Below are positions 9,125 through 18,366 of a DNA stretch of 56,582 nucleotides, piece after piece; the first letter of the stretch is position 1, and each line of letters starts with the position of its first letter. The position numbers and the translations under genes were made by a program. Under the pieces are notes generated by a model, which searched no databases, had not been told where the DNA came from, and saw only the letters and a program-made list of their open reading frames with translations. The DNA is from Cloacimonetes bacterium SCGC AAA252-N17 (GTDB taxonomy: Bacteria; Cloacimonadota; Cloacimonadia; JGIOTU-2). The DNA is taken from positions 1 through 56,582 of the forward strand of contig ASNI01000011.1 of assembly GCA_000404785.1 (NCBI GenBank), given 5' to 3'.

Positions 9125-9416
9125 ATCTCTTTAAATCTCTATAAAAATTCTCATGAGTATCCAAAGCAATAAGAATTCTTGATTCTTTATCCCATTTATA
9201 TGCTAATAGATACAGGTGTTTACCTACTCTGAATTTATATACCCAAATGTCAATCAAATCTCCCTTTTTTTGTTCCCCGATATTAGGATTTGTTATAATC
9301 TCTTTTACAGCTTTATCCAGTTCTATTATCTGATTTTTTCTCAATTTTTTCTTCTGTCGAGCAAACAATGGTGTCTGTAAAACTTGAATCTCAGAAGGAT
9401 TATTTGCTGAACTCAT
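9123..9416 (-). CDS. RelE/ParE-type toxin of a type II toxin-antitoxin pair
   Basis: 97 residues, resembling the RelE/ParE fold: FARQKKKLRKNQIIELDKAV early, DLIDIWVYKFRVG in the middle, LYLLAYKWDKESRILIALDTHENFYRDLKR at the end. RelE-type members cleave mRNA on the ribosome and ParE-type members poison gyrase; I cannot tell which applies. It overlaps the upstream antitoxin by 17 nt, the usual antitoxin-first coupling. Its stop codon lies at the edge of the MITE-like repeat. Confidence 0.82.
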   Translation of the reverse strand: MSSANNPSEIQVLQTPLFARQKKKLRKNQIIELDKAVKEIITNPNIGEQKKGDLIDIWVYKFRVGKHLYLLAYKWDKESRILIALDTHENFYRDLKR

Positions 9417-9621
9417 AAGGTGTCAAATCCTGATTTTTTGCTTGTTTTTTTCCAATAAGAATATCTTTTATAAATGAGAAAGGCAAATCTTCATTTTCTT
9501 CTGCTATTTTTCCAATAGTTGCCCAGAATTCAATTTGTCCAGCTAAAGATCGTTTAAAAATATTGGAATTAATTTTTGCAGATTGAGCTAATTCATCAGA
9601 AATCTTTACTGCTATTGACAT
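9400..9621 (-). CDS. ParD-like antitoxin
   Basis: 73 residues. The N-terminal MSIAVKISDELAQSAKI fits a ribbon-helix-helix or ParD-like DNA-binding domain, and the segment RSLAGQIEFWATIGKI is characteristic of the ParD_like group. The ATG at 9621 has GAGG eight bases upstream; an in-frame GTG at 9630 falls close to that site and is less likely. It should bind and neutralise the overlapping downstream toxin and repress its own promoter, which would lie in 9622-9780. Confidence 0.8.
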   Translation of the reverse strand: MSIAVKISDELAQSAKINSNIFKRSLAGQIEFWATIGKIAEENEDLPFSFIKDILIGKKQAKNQDLTPYEFSK

Positions 9622-9789
9622 ATTAATCACCTCTTAAAAATATTAATTTTATAAACCACTTGATTATGAAAGTTTCATTTTATGTCAAGAAGTTTCTGTT
9701 TGAAACTATATAATACTAAACGAATAACGAAGAATCTATTCATAATCATAGTTAGTGATAGTTTATGTTTTCCGATTCAACCAATTCAA

Positions 9790-12700
9790 CTACTTAAACT
9801 CTTTCTTAAGTTCCTCAATCGCTCTTTTTAACTGAACATCATCATCTGCAATCCTTTGCTCGTAGGTTATTTCCAGATAGATATCAGGTGTTGCTCCGGT
9901 TCCTTCCATATTTACATCTTCTGCTGTGTACCAACCGGTGCCTGGCATACGCATGCTCGAACCATCCATAAAACTCACATGTCCTGTCCCTATAACTGAT
10001 CCGCTTGTAGGCATACCGACGACTTTTCCAAGCTTGAAGTGTTTATATATATTCGGAAAGATCTCTGCATCAGAAAAGGAGTTTTGATTGATGAGTAAAA
10101 TTGTTTGTTTTGTCCATGTATTTCCTGGAAAGGGCTGTTTTTCGACATTGAAGATCCTGTTCGTGGTAAAGGCATAGGGTTTTTTGGTCAGCAGTTCGAT
10201 CAGCCAGTCGTGTATCCAGCCGCCCGGATTATTGCGCACATCAATAATGAGTGCATCTTTTTCCCAATTTTTTGCAAAGACATCCTGCACAAAATCTTCA
10301 TAAGAATCCCATCCCATATGCATGAGATGTGCGTAACCGACTTTACCATCCGTGAGCTCATTCACGATCTCTTTTCGCTCTTCAACCCAGGTATCATAGT
10401 TCATCATGCTGTTCTGCCACCAGGAAAGCCCTTTGAACTCAACCGTTGCAATGCTGTCAGGTGTTTGAACTTTCAATGTTATCTTATCGTCAACTTTATT
10501 GAAAAATAGAGGATTTATCGAAGTGTCTTCGGTGATCTCTACTCCATCTACTTCCAGAAGCACATCACCAGCTTTGATATTATAGGGTTTATTTAATTTT
10601 GATTTTCTATATATTTCTTTGAACTTGATACCTTTTTTAGGAATGTCATTATAATCAAGCACAAATCCGCCATAAGCAATATCATGTTGAGGGATGGGAT
10701 TGTCGTTTTTTGCATAAAAACCAGTATGTGAGGCATTTACTTCACCCATCATTTCAGAATATATCTCACCCATGATCTGCGGCGAGTAGGCATAATCCAT
10801 ATAAGGAGCGTACTTCTTGAACGCCTTGTCCCAATCAATGCCATGCATATCTGGATCATAAAATCCTTTTTCAAATGCCTTCCACGCTTGTTCAAACACT
10901 GATTTATTCAAAGCCATAGTATTATATACATACTTGAATTCATTCTCAAGAGTTTCCTTTATGCCGCTGGTAGTGATCTTTTTTAGAGATTCTGATTCAA
11001 TGCAATAGAAACAGTCATTCTTCTCATTATAGATCATGTGTCTGGGACGAGAGGAAAAGGTTGTGATCTCCTCGTCCTTCTTTCCTTCATAATCTACTTT
11101 TCTCAATGTATATACATCATCTTCTGAGTTGTTTATATAATACAGAGTGCTATCTTTATCGGTTGCAATAAGGTAGTTTTCTCCCTGCTTGGAGGTGATC
11201 ACGGAAACTCTGCGATGGATATCTTCCATATCGATTGTGATGACGACATCCTCATCGGCATCTTTCTCATCATCCTCTTTATCAGCATCCTTGTCTTCAT
11301 CCTTTGACTCTTTATCCTTATCCTTTTCTTCCTCATCCTCATCTTTGGGATTTAGAATCTCTTCCCAGTAATCTTTATAATCCCAGAAATCCCTTTTGGC
11401 ATGAAGGTCCATTCGGCAGATATCCTGATTTCTGTTGAAGAAAACATAGGCGCCCTGCTCACCCCAGATTGGCGAGCGCATGTTTCCCTGATACGGATAA
11501 AGCGCAGTTTCCTCTTTTGTTTTAAAATCATACAAATAAAGTATTTCACCCCATGTGCCGGGAGTGAGGGCAAAATAGAGTGCATATTCGTTATCAGGGC
11601 TAACAGTGAACTTTGAGCTAACAACCTGATCAACTATGAGTGGTTGCACTTTATCTTTTTCGGGTTCGATCAGTGCAATATTCTGTTTTGCTTCTTCCTC
11701 AGAATACTCGACGATCAATCCAACATCTTCTATATAATAAATTTCATTAATATAGGCATTTTTAAACCATGAAATGTATTCAATCTTTTTAGGTTCTGTT
11801 ATGTTTAGTTTATATAATTGTGTTTTACCTATATCATAACTAGTGAAATATATCGTATGATCATCATCGGCAATTGTGATGTCCCCAATTCCATTCTGAT
11901 CGTAAGTCAACTGCTTGACTTCACCACCCTTTTCAGGCATCGCAAAAAGATCAAATTTGTACGTAAACGCCACCATTTTTCCTTTTGGTGAAACCGAAAA
12001 GTTTGATGCTTTATTGGTGTATTCTTCTGTAACCTCAAAGCTCTCAAGAAAATCCTGTTTTATCTCAATTGGTATTTTTTTGAATTTTCCGGATGTTGCA
12101 TTATATGACCAGAGCTCATCAAATCTTTTGAAAACCATATTATCATTCTGACGGGCGATGCAAAGCCGGGTCGCAGACCAATAGTCGAAATTTGTGAGTT
12201 TTTGAGGATTGAAAAAGTCCATATCTTCCGCAAAATAAATCTGAAAAACCGCTCTGTTATCCTTCACGAAGTCAGCGCCGACAAAATAAACTCTGTCATT
12301 TATATATGAGTACACCGGATATTTTTCTGTATATTCTGTTTTTGTAAGCTGGGTGTAAGATTTATTTTTTATGTCATACTCCCATATCTGACCATTAATG
12401 CTTCCTATGTATCTTTCACGTGTGTTAGACCCTCTATTGCTGAAAATGATCTTTTTATTATCAGGAGAAAGTTGTGCAAGACTGCTTCCAATTTCAGTGA
12501 TAATGGTCGGATGAGTACCGTCGAGAGGAACTTCCATAAAATTTGTTCCATTGGCCAGTTGGTATCCGGTTGCAAGAAGTTTTTTCCCATTCTTGAACCA
12601 ATCGACAACTGTGAGTCCTTCTTTGGAAATACATTTTGCTTCACCACCCTCTGCAGGGATGAGGTAGATTCCCCAAAATCCGTCACGATTGGAATTGAAA

Positions 12701-12933
12701 GCAATGGTCTTTCCATCTGGGGAAAAAGCAGGATTGGTATCATTTCCTTTTGAGACGGTAAGTCGTTTTGCTTCACCACCTTCAAATGGAATAGTCCAGA
12801 GATCGGACATATAGGAAAAACAAACTGTGTTCCCATCAGGTGAGATGGCAGGTTTCTGCATAAAGTGCGGTTCGAGTGCAAAGAGTGAAGTGCTCATCAA
12901 GAAGATGGCGATAAGTACTACGATTGTTTTCAT
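9790..12933 (-). CDS. Tricorn-like protease (beta-propeller, PDZ, S41 peptidase), probably exported
   Basis: About 1047 residues. A signal peptide (TIVVLIAIFLMSTSLFA) starts at the ATG at 12933, which has GGGGAG upstream; a longer open frame to 13062 lies inside nrdJ and is rejected. Residues 25-330 hold TolB/WD-type propeller repeats (ISPDGNTVCFSYMSDLWTIP, FSPDGKTIAFNSNRDG). All tricorn catalytic positions are present: SH in NASHTGF, SD in NSFSDAEIF, and Glu in NMEGTGATPD; a PDZ-like segment (AGDVLLEVDG) lies between. An acidic Asp/Glu/Lys tract occupies roughly residues 528-570 between propeller and catalytic half. Gap to nrdJ is 19 bp. Confidence 0.9.
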   Translation of the reverse strand: MKTIVVLIAIFLMSTSLFALEPHFMQKPAISPDGNTVCFSYMSDLWTIPFEGGEAKRLTVSKGNDTNPAFSPDGKTIAFNSNRDGFWGIYLIPAEGGEAKCISKEGLTVVDWFKNGKKLLATGYQLANGTNFMEVPLDGTHPTIITEIGSSLAQLSPDNKKIIFSNRGSNTRERYIGSINGQIWEYDIKNKSYTQLTKTEYTEKYPVYSYINDRVYFVGADFVKDNRAVFQIYFAEDMDFFNPQKLTNFDYWSATRLCIARQNDNMVFKRFDELWSYNATSGKFKKIPIEIKQDFLESFEVTEEYTNKASNFSVSPKGKMVAFTYKFDLFAMPEKGGEVKQLTYDQNGIGDITIADDDHTIYFTSYDIGKTQLYKLNITEPKKIEYISWFKNAYINEIYYIEDVGLIVEYSEEEAKQNIALIEPEKDKVQPLIVDQVVSSKFTVSPDNEYALYFALTPGTWGEILYLYDFKTKEETALYPYQGNMRSPIWGEQGAYVFFNRNQDICRMDLHAKRDFWDYKDYWEEILNPKDEDEEEKDKDKESKDEDKDADKEDDEKDADEDVVITIDMEDIHRRVSVITSKQGENYLIATDKDSTLYYINNSEDDVYTLRKVDYEGKKDEEITTFSSRPRHMIYNEKNDCFYCIESESLKKITTSGIKETLENEFKYVYNTMALNKSVFEQAWKAFEKGFYDPDMHGIDWDKAFKKYAPYMDYAYSPQIMGEIYSEMMGEVNASHTGFYAKNDNPIPQHDIAYGGFVLDYNDIPKKGIKFKEIYRKSKLNKPYNIKAGDVLLEVDGVEITEDTSINPLFFNKVDDKITLKVQTPDSIATVEFKGLSWWQNSMMNYDTWVEERKEIVNELTDGKVGYAHLMHMGWDSYEDFVQDVFAKNWEKDALIIDVRNNPGGWIHDWLIELLTKKPYAFTTNRIFNVEKQPFPGNTWTKQTILLINQNSFSDAEIFPNIYKHFKLGKVVGMPTSGSVIGTGHVSFMDGSSMRMPGTGWYTAEDVNMEGTGATPDIYLEITYEQRIADDDVQLKRAIEELKKEFK

Positions 12934-12952
12934 GGTATCTCCCCTGAATTTT

Positions 12953-15900
12953 TTAGCTGCATTTTGACCATCCGCAGATCGGACAGGTTTTACATCCTTC
13001 TTTAAATTCCAGCGTTGCACCACATTCAGGACACATTGAGCCAACCGGAGATGTTTCATCAAAAGAAGGACTTTCTGAAATGACTTTTAACTGATCTTTT
13101 CCGACAGCTTCTTTAGTGCGTTTCAATCCGTTTCCATCCTGTTCAAGGAATTCAATAAGCGCATTTGCAATCGCATCCGCACAGGAATGTATCTTTTTAC
13201 CTTTTGACCACATCGGTGCAGGGCATCTGATTAGTCGAAGCTGTTTGACAATGGATTCCACTTTCACATTTGAGCGAAGCGCAAGTGATATCAGACGGGC
13301 AATGGCTTCGAGCTGAGCTGAAGCACAGCCGCCGACCTTGCCCATTTGAGTAAAGACTTCGCACGGTCCGGTCTCATCAATATTGATAGTTACATAAAGA
13401 TGCCCGCAGCCTGTATTGACTTTTTTGGTCACACCAATTGTTGTTTCGGGACGGTGGCGCGGTTCAATTCTTGTTCTGTCATGCTCGCGCATCTTTTTGC
13501 CGACATTGAGCACCTGCTCGTCACGGCTGCCGTCACGATAGACCGTCACACCTTTGCATCCGAGCTGATATGCAAGCATGTATGAGGTGTAAATATCCTC
13601 TTTTGTGGCATAGTTCGGGAAATTGATCGTCTTGGAAACTGCATTATCAACATACTCCTGAAATGCTGCCTGCATTCGTATGTGCCATTCAGGTGTAATA
13701 TCGTGAGCTGTGACAAAGATGCGTTTTACATCATCAGGAATTTCATCGATATCTTGAAGAGAGCCCTTTTCCGAGATTTTCTCCATTAATTCTTTAGAAT
13801 AGAATTTTTGTTCCTTTGCCACTTCTTCGAAATACTTATTCACGTAGAGCAGCTTCTCGCCATCCATCACATTCTTTATATATACTAATGAAAAGATCGG
13901 TTCAACTCCGCTTGAGGTATCTGCGATCATGCTGATCGTTCCAGTGGGAGCAATGGTCGTTGTAGTAGCATTACGAATTCCCTTTTCTTTGATCTCAGCA
14001 ATAAGCCCATCCCAATTCAGCCTATAACCTTCTCTTGAAAATGTACCTTTTTTGTATATGCTCTGGTTAAAATTTGGGAATGAACCTTTTTCCACAGCGA
14101 GCTGCATAGAGCGTTCTTTTGAGTAGTAATCAATGAATTCCATGACTTCTCTGCCGACATCAACAGCTTCATCCGAGCAATAAGGAATGCCAAGCAGAAG
14201 GAGCAGATCCGACCAACCCATTATGCCCAATCCGATCTTTCGGTTCTTCTTGACCTGTTTCTCAATTTCCGGTAAGGGAAATGCCGAACGGTCAACGACA
14301 TCATCAAGAAAATCTGTAGCAGTATATACTGTTTCTTTTAGAAGATCCCAGTTTATTGCCCCGTCCTTAAGCATCATTGCAATGTTGATAGAGCCGAGGT
14401 TACATGCTTCGTTAGGAAGTAGAGGTTGCTCGCCGCAGTTGTGAACCACAAAACCATTGGCAATAAAAGAGTGTGTTTCTATATTTTTAATGTCATAAAC
14501 TTTTTCCATACCAAGTTTTTTCATAGAAATTATTTTGTCAGTAAAATTTTCTGAGTAGTAATTCTTTAATTTTAGAAGGTTTATTTTTTTCTCATTTTTG
14601 CTGCACAAAAATCCAATTTGCTCTAAGTATGTCAGAACCGATTTCTTGCTGATAACCAGTTCATACAAAATTCCATCTGTTTCGTATGTTTTTTCCCTTC
14701 CAGTAATAGTGATGTATGAAAAAGTTTTTCTTGCAGGACGACTTCTATCATAAATTTTGGAACAAATATTGAACTTAAGAAGAAGTAATTGGTTCTGCTC
14801 TAACAATGTTCTGGATTTAGATGTTAGACGAATTTCGGCAGATTTATCTTTAACAAAATTAACATAACCATCTGCACTAAAAATGCCTTTTAAGAATCCT
14901 TTTGCCAGAGACATATCTCCAAATAAAATCGAGGAAGGAACTTCTTTTGTATTGGCTTTGCAAACCTTAACACCAAGTTCTTTAAATGTTTCTACAAATT
15001 TTGGGCTATGATAAGAAAGATGATAGACATTGCTTTCTCGTTTTAATGGTTTTATTTCCGAATTTAGGTGATAAAGTTTATTGATTTTAGGTGTTAAATA
15101 TTCCATTATCTCTTTGTCAGAACCACCAAAGGTAAATCCCACTCTTGCATTTTTCCCTTCAGATAGCCATCCATCGCCAACAAGCCAACCAAGAATCTCG
15201 CCCAGTTCAATGTCTTTCTTATTTTCGGTGAAATCAATATTTCCATTATAAACAAATATCGTATCATCACTTGATATTTCAGACGCTGGTTTCCAACCAG
15301 GCTTTGTTAGAATCTTATGGTCAGGCGTAACTTTTATTCTCAAGCCTTTTTTTGTTTTTAATTCAAAAACTTCTTTTTCACCAGTAAAAATAATTTCAGT
15401 TGGGGCAGCGAGTTTAATCCCTTTTCCATTTTCTGCTCTCAAATCAACATATATTTTGATATTTTTACCCGCTAAATTTTCAATTTTCTGATATCCATTT
15501 TGGGCAAGGATTAATGTATCGCCTGTTATACATGGATTAGTGGCTTCTATTCTGCCAACTTCAGGTGTAGGATTATATCTATCTAATCTATCTATAAAGA
15601 CAATTCCCGGCTCGCCATTTTTATGAGCCATTTCAACAATAAATTCGAACACATCCCGGGCTTTCATACGCTTTTTGACCTTACCCGAATGAGGAGCAAT
15701 GAGTTCATATTCCTCATTATTTTTCACTGCATCCATAAACGCTTCAGTAAGCCCGACACTTATGTTGAAGTTGGTAAGTTCTGTGTTTTTTTCTTTTGCC
15801 TTGATAAAATCTATGATATCAGGATGGTCAACATTGAGGATCGCCATATTGGCTCCACGTCTCGTCCCACCCTGTTTCACTGCATCTGTGGCAGAATTAA

Positions 15901-16315
15901 AAACCTTCATGAAGGTGATCGGACCACTGGAGACTCCGCTGGTTGATCCTACACGAGCATTATGTTCACGTAATTTTGAAAAGGAAAAGCCGGTTCCGCC
16001 ACCGCTTTTATGAATGAGAGCAGCATTCTTCACTGCATCGAAAATACTGGACATGCTGTCTTCGATAGGAAGCACAAAACATGCAGAAAGTTGCTGTAGA
16101 TCATTGCCGGCATTCATAAGAGTGGGCGAATTGGGCAAAAAATAGCAGTTATCCATAATGTTAAAATAACGCTTTGCTTTCCCCTTATCTCCGCCTGAAA
16201 TATTGTTACTCACGCGTGTGAGCATCGCCTTTTCATCCTCGATAATATCACCCATCTGGTCTTTTTTGAAATATCTTTTTCTCAGCACTGCTCGAGCATT
16301 ATCAGAAAGCTCCAT
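12953..16315 (-). CDS. nrdJ: Adenosylcobalamin-dependent (class II) ribonucleotide reductase, intein-containing
   Basis: 1120 residues as encoded, 755 after removal of a 365-residue intein. Class II enzymes reduce ribonucleotides to deoxyribonucleotides without oxygen, using a B12-generated thiyl radical. Visible landmarks: SACFVLPIEDSM with the redox Cys, NPC-GEQPLLPNEACNLGSIN with the radical Cys (split by the intein), TIAPTGTISMIADTSSGVEP, CKGVTVYRDGSRDEQ, and a C-terminal zinc/redox tail CPECGATLEF ... CPICGWSKC. GGAGG precedes the ATG. It lies downstream of cobO, which makes the cofactor, and upstream of the tricorn-like gene on the same strand. Confidence 0.96.
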   Translation of the reverse strand: MELSDNARAVLRKRYFKKDQMGDIIEDEKAMLTRVSNNISGGDKGKAKRYFNIMDNCYFLPNSPTLMNAGNDLQQLSACFVLPIEDSMSSIFDAVKNAALIHKSGGGTGFSFSKLREHNARVGSTSGVSSGPITFMKVFNSATDAVKQGGTRRGANMAILNVDHPDIIDFIKAKEKNTELTNFNISVGLTEAFMDAVKNNEEYELIAPHSGKVKKRMKARDVFEFIVEMAHKNGEPGIVFIDRLDRYNPTPEVGRIEATNPCITGDTLILAQNGYQKIENLAGKNIKIYVDLRAENGKGIKLAAPTEIIFTGEKEVFELKTKKGLRIKVTPDHKILTKPGWKPASEISSDDTIFVYNGNIDFTENKKDIELGEILGWLVGDGWLSEGKNARVGFTFGGSDKEIMEYLTPKINKLYHLNSEIKPLKRESNVYHLSYHSPKFVETFKELGVKVCKANTKEVPSSILFGDMSLAKGFLKGIFSADGYVNFVKDKSAEIRLTSKSRTLLEQNQLLLLKFNICSKIYDRSRPARKTFSYITITGREKTYETDGILYELVISKKSVLTYLEQIGFLCSKNEKKINLLKLKNYYSENFTDKIISMKKLGMEKVYDIKNIETHSFIANGFVVHNCGEQPLLPNEACNLGSINIAMMLKDGAINWDLLKETVYTATDFLDDVVDRSAFPLPEIEKQVKKNRKIGLGIMGWSDLLLLLGIPYCSDEAVDVGREVMEFIDYYSKERSMQLAVEKGSFPNFNQSIYKKGTFSREGYRLNWDGLIAEIKEKGIRNATTTTIAPTGTISMIADTSSGVEPIFSLVYIKNVMDGEKLLYVNKYFEEVAKEQKFYSKELMEKISEKGSLQDIDEIPDDVKRIFVTAHDITPEWHIRMQAAFQEYVDNAVSKTINFPNYATKEDIYTSYMLAYQLGCKGVTVYRDGSRDEQVLNVGKKMREHDRTRIEPRHRPETTIGVTKKVNTGCGHLYVTINIDETGPCEVFTQMGKVGGCASAQLEAIARLISLALRSNVKVESIVKQLRLIRCPAPMWSKGKKIHSCADAIANALIEFLEQDGNGLKRTKEAVGKDQLKVISESPSFDETSPVGSMCPECGATLEFKEGCKTCPICGWSKCS
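14438..15532 (-). other. Intein in NrdJ with a LAGLIDADG homing endonuclease domain
   Basis: 365 codons. The junctions are clear: ...ATNP, then the intein starting CITGDTLIL (Cys1), and it ends FIANGFVVHN before the extein CGEQPLL. Block B is the segment LRIKVTPDHKILTK (T..H). Two dodecapeptide motifs, LGEILGWLVGDGWL and LAKGFLKGIFSADGYV, mark a LAGLIDADG endonuclease with both acidic residues. The terminal HN and +1 Cys are all intact, so splicing is expected. It inserts immediately before the catalytic thiyl-radical cysteine. The insert looks more AT-rich than its host gene. Confidence 0.95.
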
Positions 16316-16419
16316 TGAAATCCTCCGTGATTTGATTCAGCACCCTCTATCAGTTGATCTTTAGGATGGTGTAATTTGAAAAGCACAATTTTTTTACGTC
16401 AATTGCTTTGAAAAAATTT

Positions 16420-16929
16420 TTAATATTCCGCTCCCTCTCGTGCAGAAATACCATTCGCGAAATAATGTTTGATCTCTTTCATCTCTGTAATCAGATCGGC
16501 GATCTCGAGTAATTCTTCAGGTGCGTATCTGCCTGTTATGACGATCTCAAGATTATCTTTGTGCTCTTTTATAAATGGAAGAACTTCTTCAAGGGAGACC
16601 AGATCAAAGTTCAAAGCAACATTTAATTCATCCAAGATGACCAAGTCGTATTTTTTACTTAAGATAACCTCTTTTGCTTTTTGAAAACCTTTGACCGCTT
16701 CATCGAGATCAATCTTTTTCGGATTTTTCTTATCAACAAAATCAGGTGTGCCGAACTGGATAATATCAATATTCGGAACTGTTTTAAAAAATGTTATCTC
16801 ACCATATTCAATATTCTTTTTCATGAACTGGATAACGCAAACCTTTTTATTGTGACCCAGAAATCGTGTTGCTAATCCAAGTGATGCAGTTGTTTTGCCT
16901 TTGCCGTTGCCGGTATATATATGGAGCAT
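16420..16929 (-). CDS. cobO: Cob(I)alamin adenosyltransferase, CobO/BtuR type
   Basis: 169 residues; transfers the adenosyl group of ATP to cob(I)alamin to give adenosylcobalamin. The P-loop is at the N-terminus (MLHIYTGNGKGKTTASLGLA), followed by VCVIQFMKK and YDLVILDELNVAL, EIVITGRYAPEELLEIADLI and a terminal family signature with ARE. It sits 104 bp upstream of nrdJ on the same strand, a sensible pairing because NrdJ consumes this cofactor. No cobalamin riboswitch is recognisable in the gap or upstream. Confidence 0.93.
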   Translation of the reverse strand: MLHIYTGNGKGKTTASLGLATRFLGHNKKVCVIQFMKKNIEYGEITFFKTVPNIDIIQFGTPDFVDKKNPKKIDLDEAVKGFQKAKEVILSKKYDLVILDELNVALNFDLVSLEEVLPFIKEHKDNLEIVITGRYAPEELLEIADLITEMKEIKHYFANGISAREGAEY

Positions 16930-16950
16930 ATTGTTCCCCTTAAATTAAAA

Positions 16951-17027
<77 letters not shown>

Positions 17028-17527
17028 ACAGGTTGAGTGAAAGAATTTTGGAGGGTTATTTCTTTGTCAAAAAAATTAGGATTTAAATTCTGTTAACACG
17101 TTATAGATACGTGAATGATAATATACACCACAGAGGACACAGAGAACACAGAGAAAAAGAGACTTTATAAATTTTTACTGGTTTGCTGGTTTCAAAGTTT
17201 GACTTTGTAACCTTTCCACACTCATTACCAAGCCCCAGCTTGGTAATGTAAAAACCAATGCGTTCCCAAAGAGGGAACAGTTAAATATGCTCCGCACTTA
17301 ACGTCCTAAAGCTTTGGGAACGAGAGAGAAAGGGTTGGCTTGTCGCGGCGTATTCCGATTTATCGGAAGAAGACTGTCGCACAATTCTGTCATTTAGGGG
17401 AAATGCCCCTACTTTTCCTCTAAATTTACAAAAAAATAATGTATGCGTTTATCAAAAAAAAATCCAATCATCATAAAATTTGACATAAAATACTACGCTT
17501 ACAAATTACGCAAACGTGGAGTAGCAT
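17028..17527. other. 500-bp divergent intergenic region with hairpin repeats and a possible tdk promoter
   Basis: No gene is visible. The phrase ACACAGAGAACACAGAGAAA (near 17138-17157) is a dispersed repeat, with a similar one near 46077-46094. A perfect 11-bp hairpin (CATTACCAAGC, loop CCCA) lies at 17223-17248, followed by GTTCCC-AAAGA-GGGAAC (17262-17278). A TTGACA at 17480-17485 could be the -35 box for tdk, but the matching -10 (near 17503) is poor. GGAG lies just before the tdk ATG. Confidence 0.55.
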
Positions 17528-18097
17528 ATGAATATTGTTAAAGGTCAAAATGGTTGGATCGAAGTTATCTGCGGTAGTATGTTCAGCGGCAAAACCGAGG
17601 AGCTTATCCGCAGGATGCGACGTGTCGAAATCGCAAAACATCCTTATCAAATTTTCAAACCAACCATAGATAACCGCTACCATCATCAATATATTGTATC
17701 CCATGACAAATCAAAACTTAACTCCACTCAGGTCGATAACTCACAGCAGCTTTACGAACAGGTCAAAAAAGACACAGAAGTTGTGGGCATTGACGAAGCT
17801 CAATTTTTTGATGACGGACTTGTTGACGTATGCCAGAAGCTGGCAGACGAAGGAAAGCGCGTCATTGTTGCAGGACTTGATCAGGACTATCGCGGGAAGC
17901 CCTTTCATCCCATGCCGGAACTTCTTGCAACAGCGGAATACATTACAAAAACTCTGGCGATCTGTATGCAGTGCGGAAATCCTGCCAACCGCACACAACG
18001 CCTTATTGACAGCGATGAAGAAATTATCATTGGAGAAAAAGACATCTACGAAGCACGCTGCAGAAAATGCTTCTCACCACCAAAGGAAAAGAAATGA
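17528..18097 (+). CDS. tdk: Thymidine kinase
   Basis: 189 residues; phosphorylates thymidine to dTMP in the salvage pathway. The P-loop is GSMFSGKTEELIRRMRR near residue 15, the Walker B-type segment VGIDEAQFFDDG follows, and the lasso/zinc region has CMQCGNPANRTQRL and CRKCF, four zinc cysteines in all. Family length is normal. It heads a long plus-strand run and overlaps the YggT gene by ATGA. Confidence 0.96.
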   Translation: MNIVKGQNGWIEVICGSMFSGKTEELIRRMRRVEIAKHPYQIFKPTIDNRYHHQYIVSHDKSKLNSTQVDNSQQLYEQVKKDTEVVGIDEAQFFDDGLVDVCQKLADEGKRVIVAGLDQDYRGKPFHPMPELLATAEYITKTLAICMQCGNPANRTQRLIDSDEEIIIGEKDIYEARCRKCFSPPKEKK

Positions 18098-18357
18098 TAC
18101 TCATTCGAATTATTGACACTGTTATTATGATCTACATCTGGCTTATCATCATTCGGGCGATAATGTCGTGGTTCAATCCGAATTATGGAAATCCATTTAT
18201 GCAGTTACTCATCAAAGTGACAGAACCGATTCTCGGACCGGCACGCAAGATCGTTCAGAGTATCATACCTACACGAAATTTTGACATCTCACCAATCGTA
18301 GTAATTCTACTTTTAGAATTACTACGCAGTTTATTAATCAGACTAATAATAATGTAG
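18094..18357 (+). CDS. YggT family membrane protein
   Basis: 87 residues from the ATG at 18094, which overlaps the tdk stop. Two hydrophobic helices flank the conserved centre RAIMSWFNPNYGNPFMQLL and TEPILGPARKI. The family is linked to cell shape, division and envelope stability, and is commonly next to divIVA, as here. An upstream in-frame ATG at 18067 lies inside tdk and lacks a ribosome binding site. Confidence 0.9.
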   Translation: MILIRIIDTVIMIYIWLIIIRAIMSWFNPNYGNPFMQLLIKVTEPILGPARKIVQSIIPTRNFDISPIVVILLLELLRSLLIRLIIM

Positions 18358-18366
18358 CGAGGGACC

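Noticed and set aside
11189..11371. A serine-rich plus-strand open frame
   Set aside because: It is the antisense of the acidic Asp/Glu/Lys tract of the tricorn-like gene.
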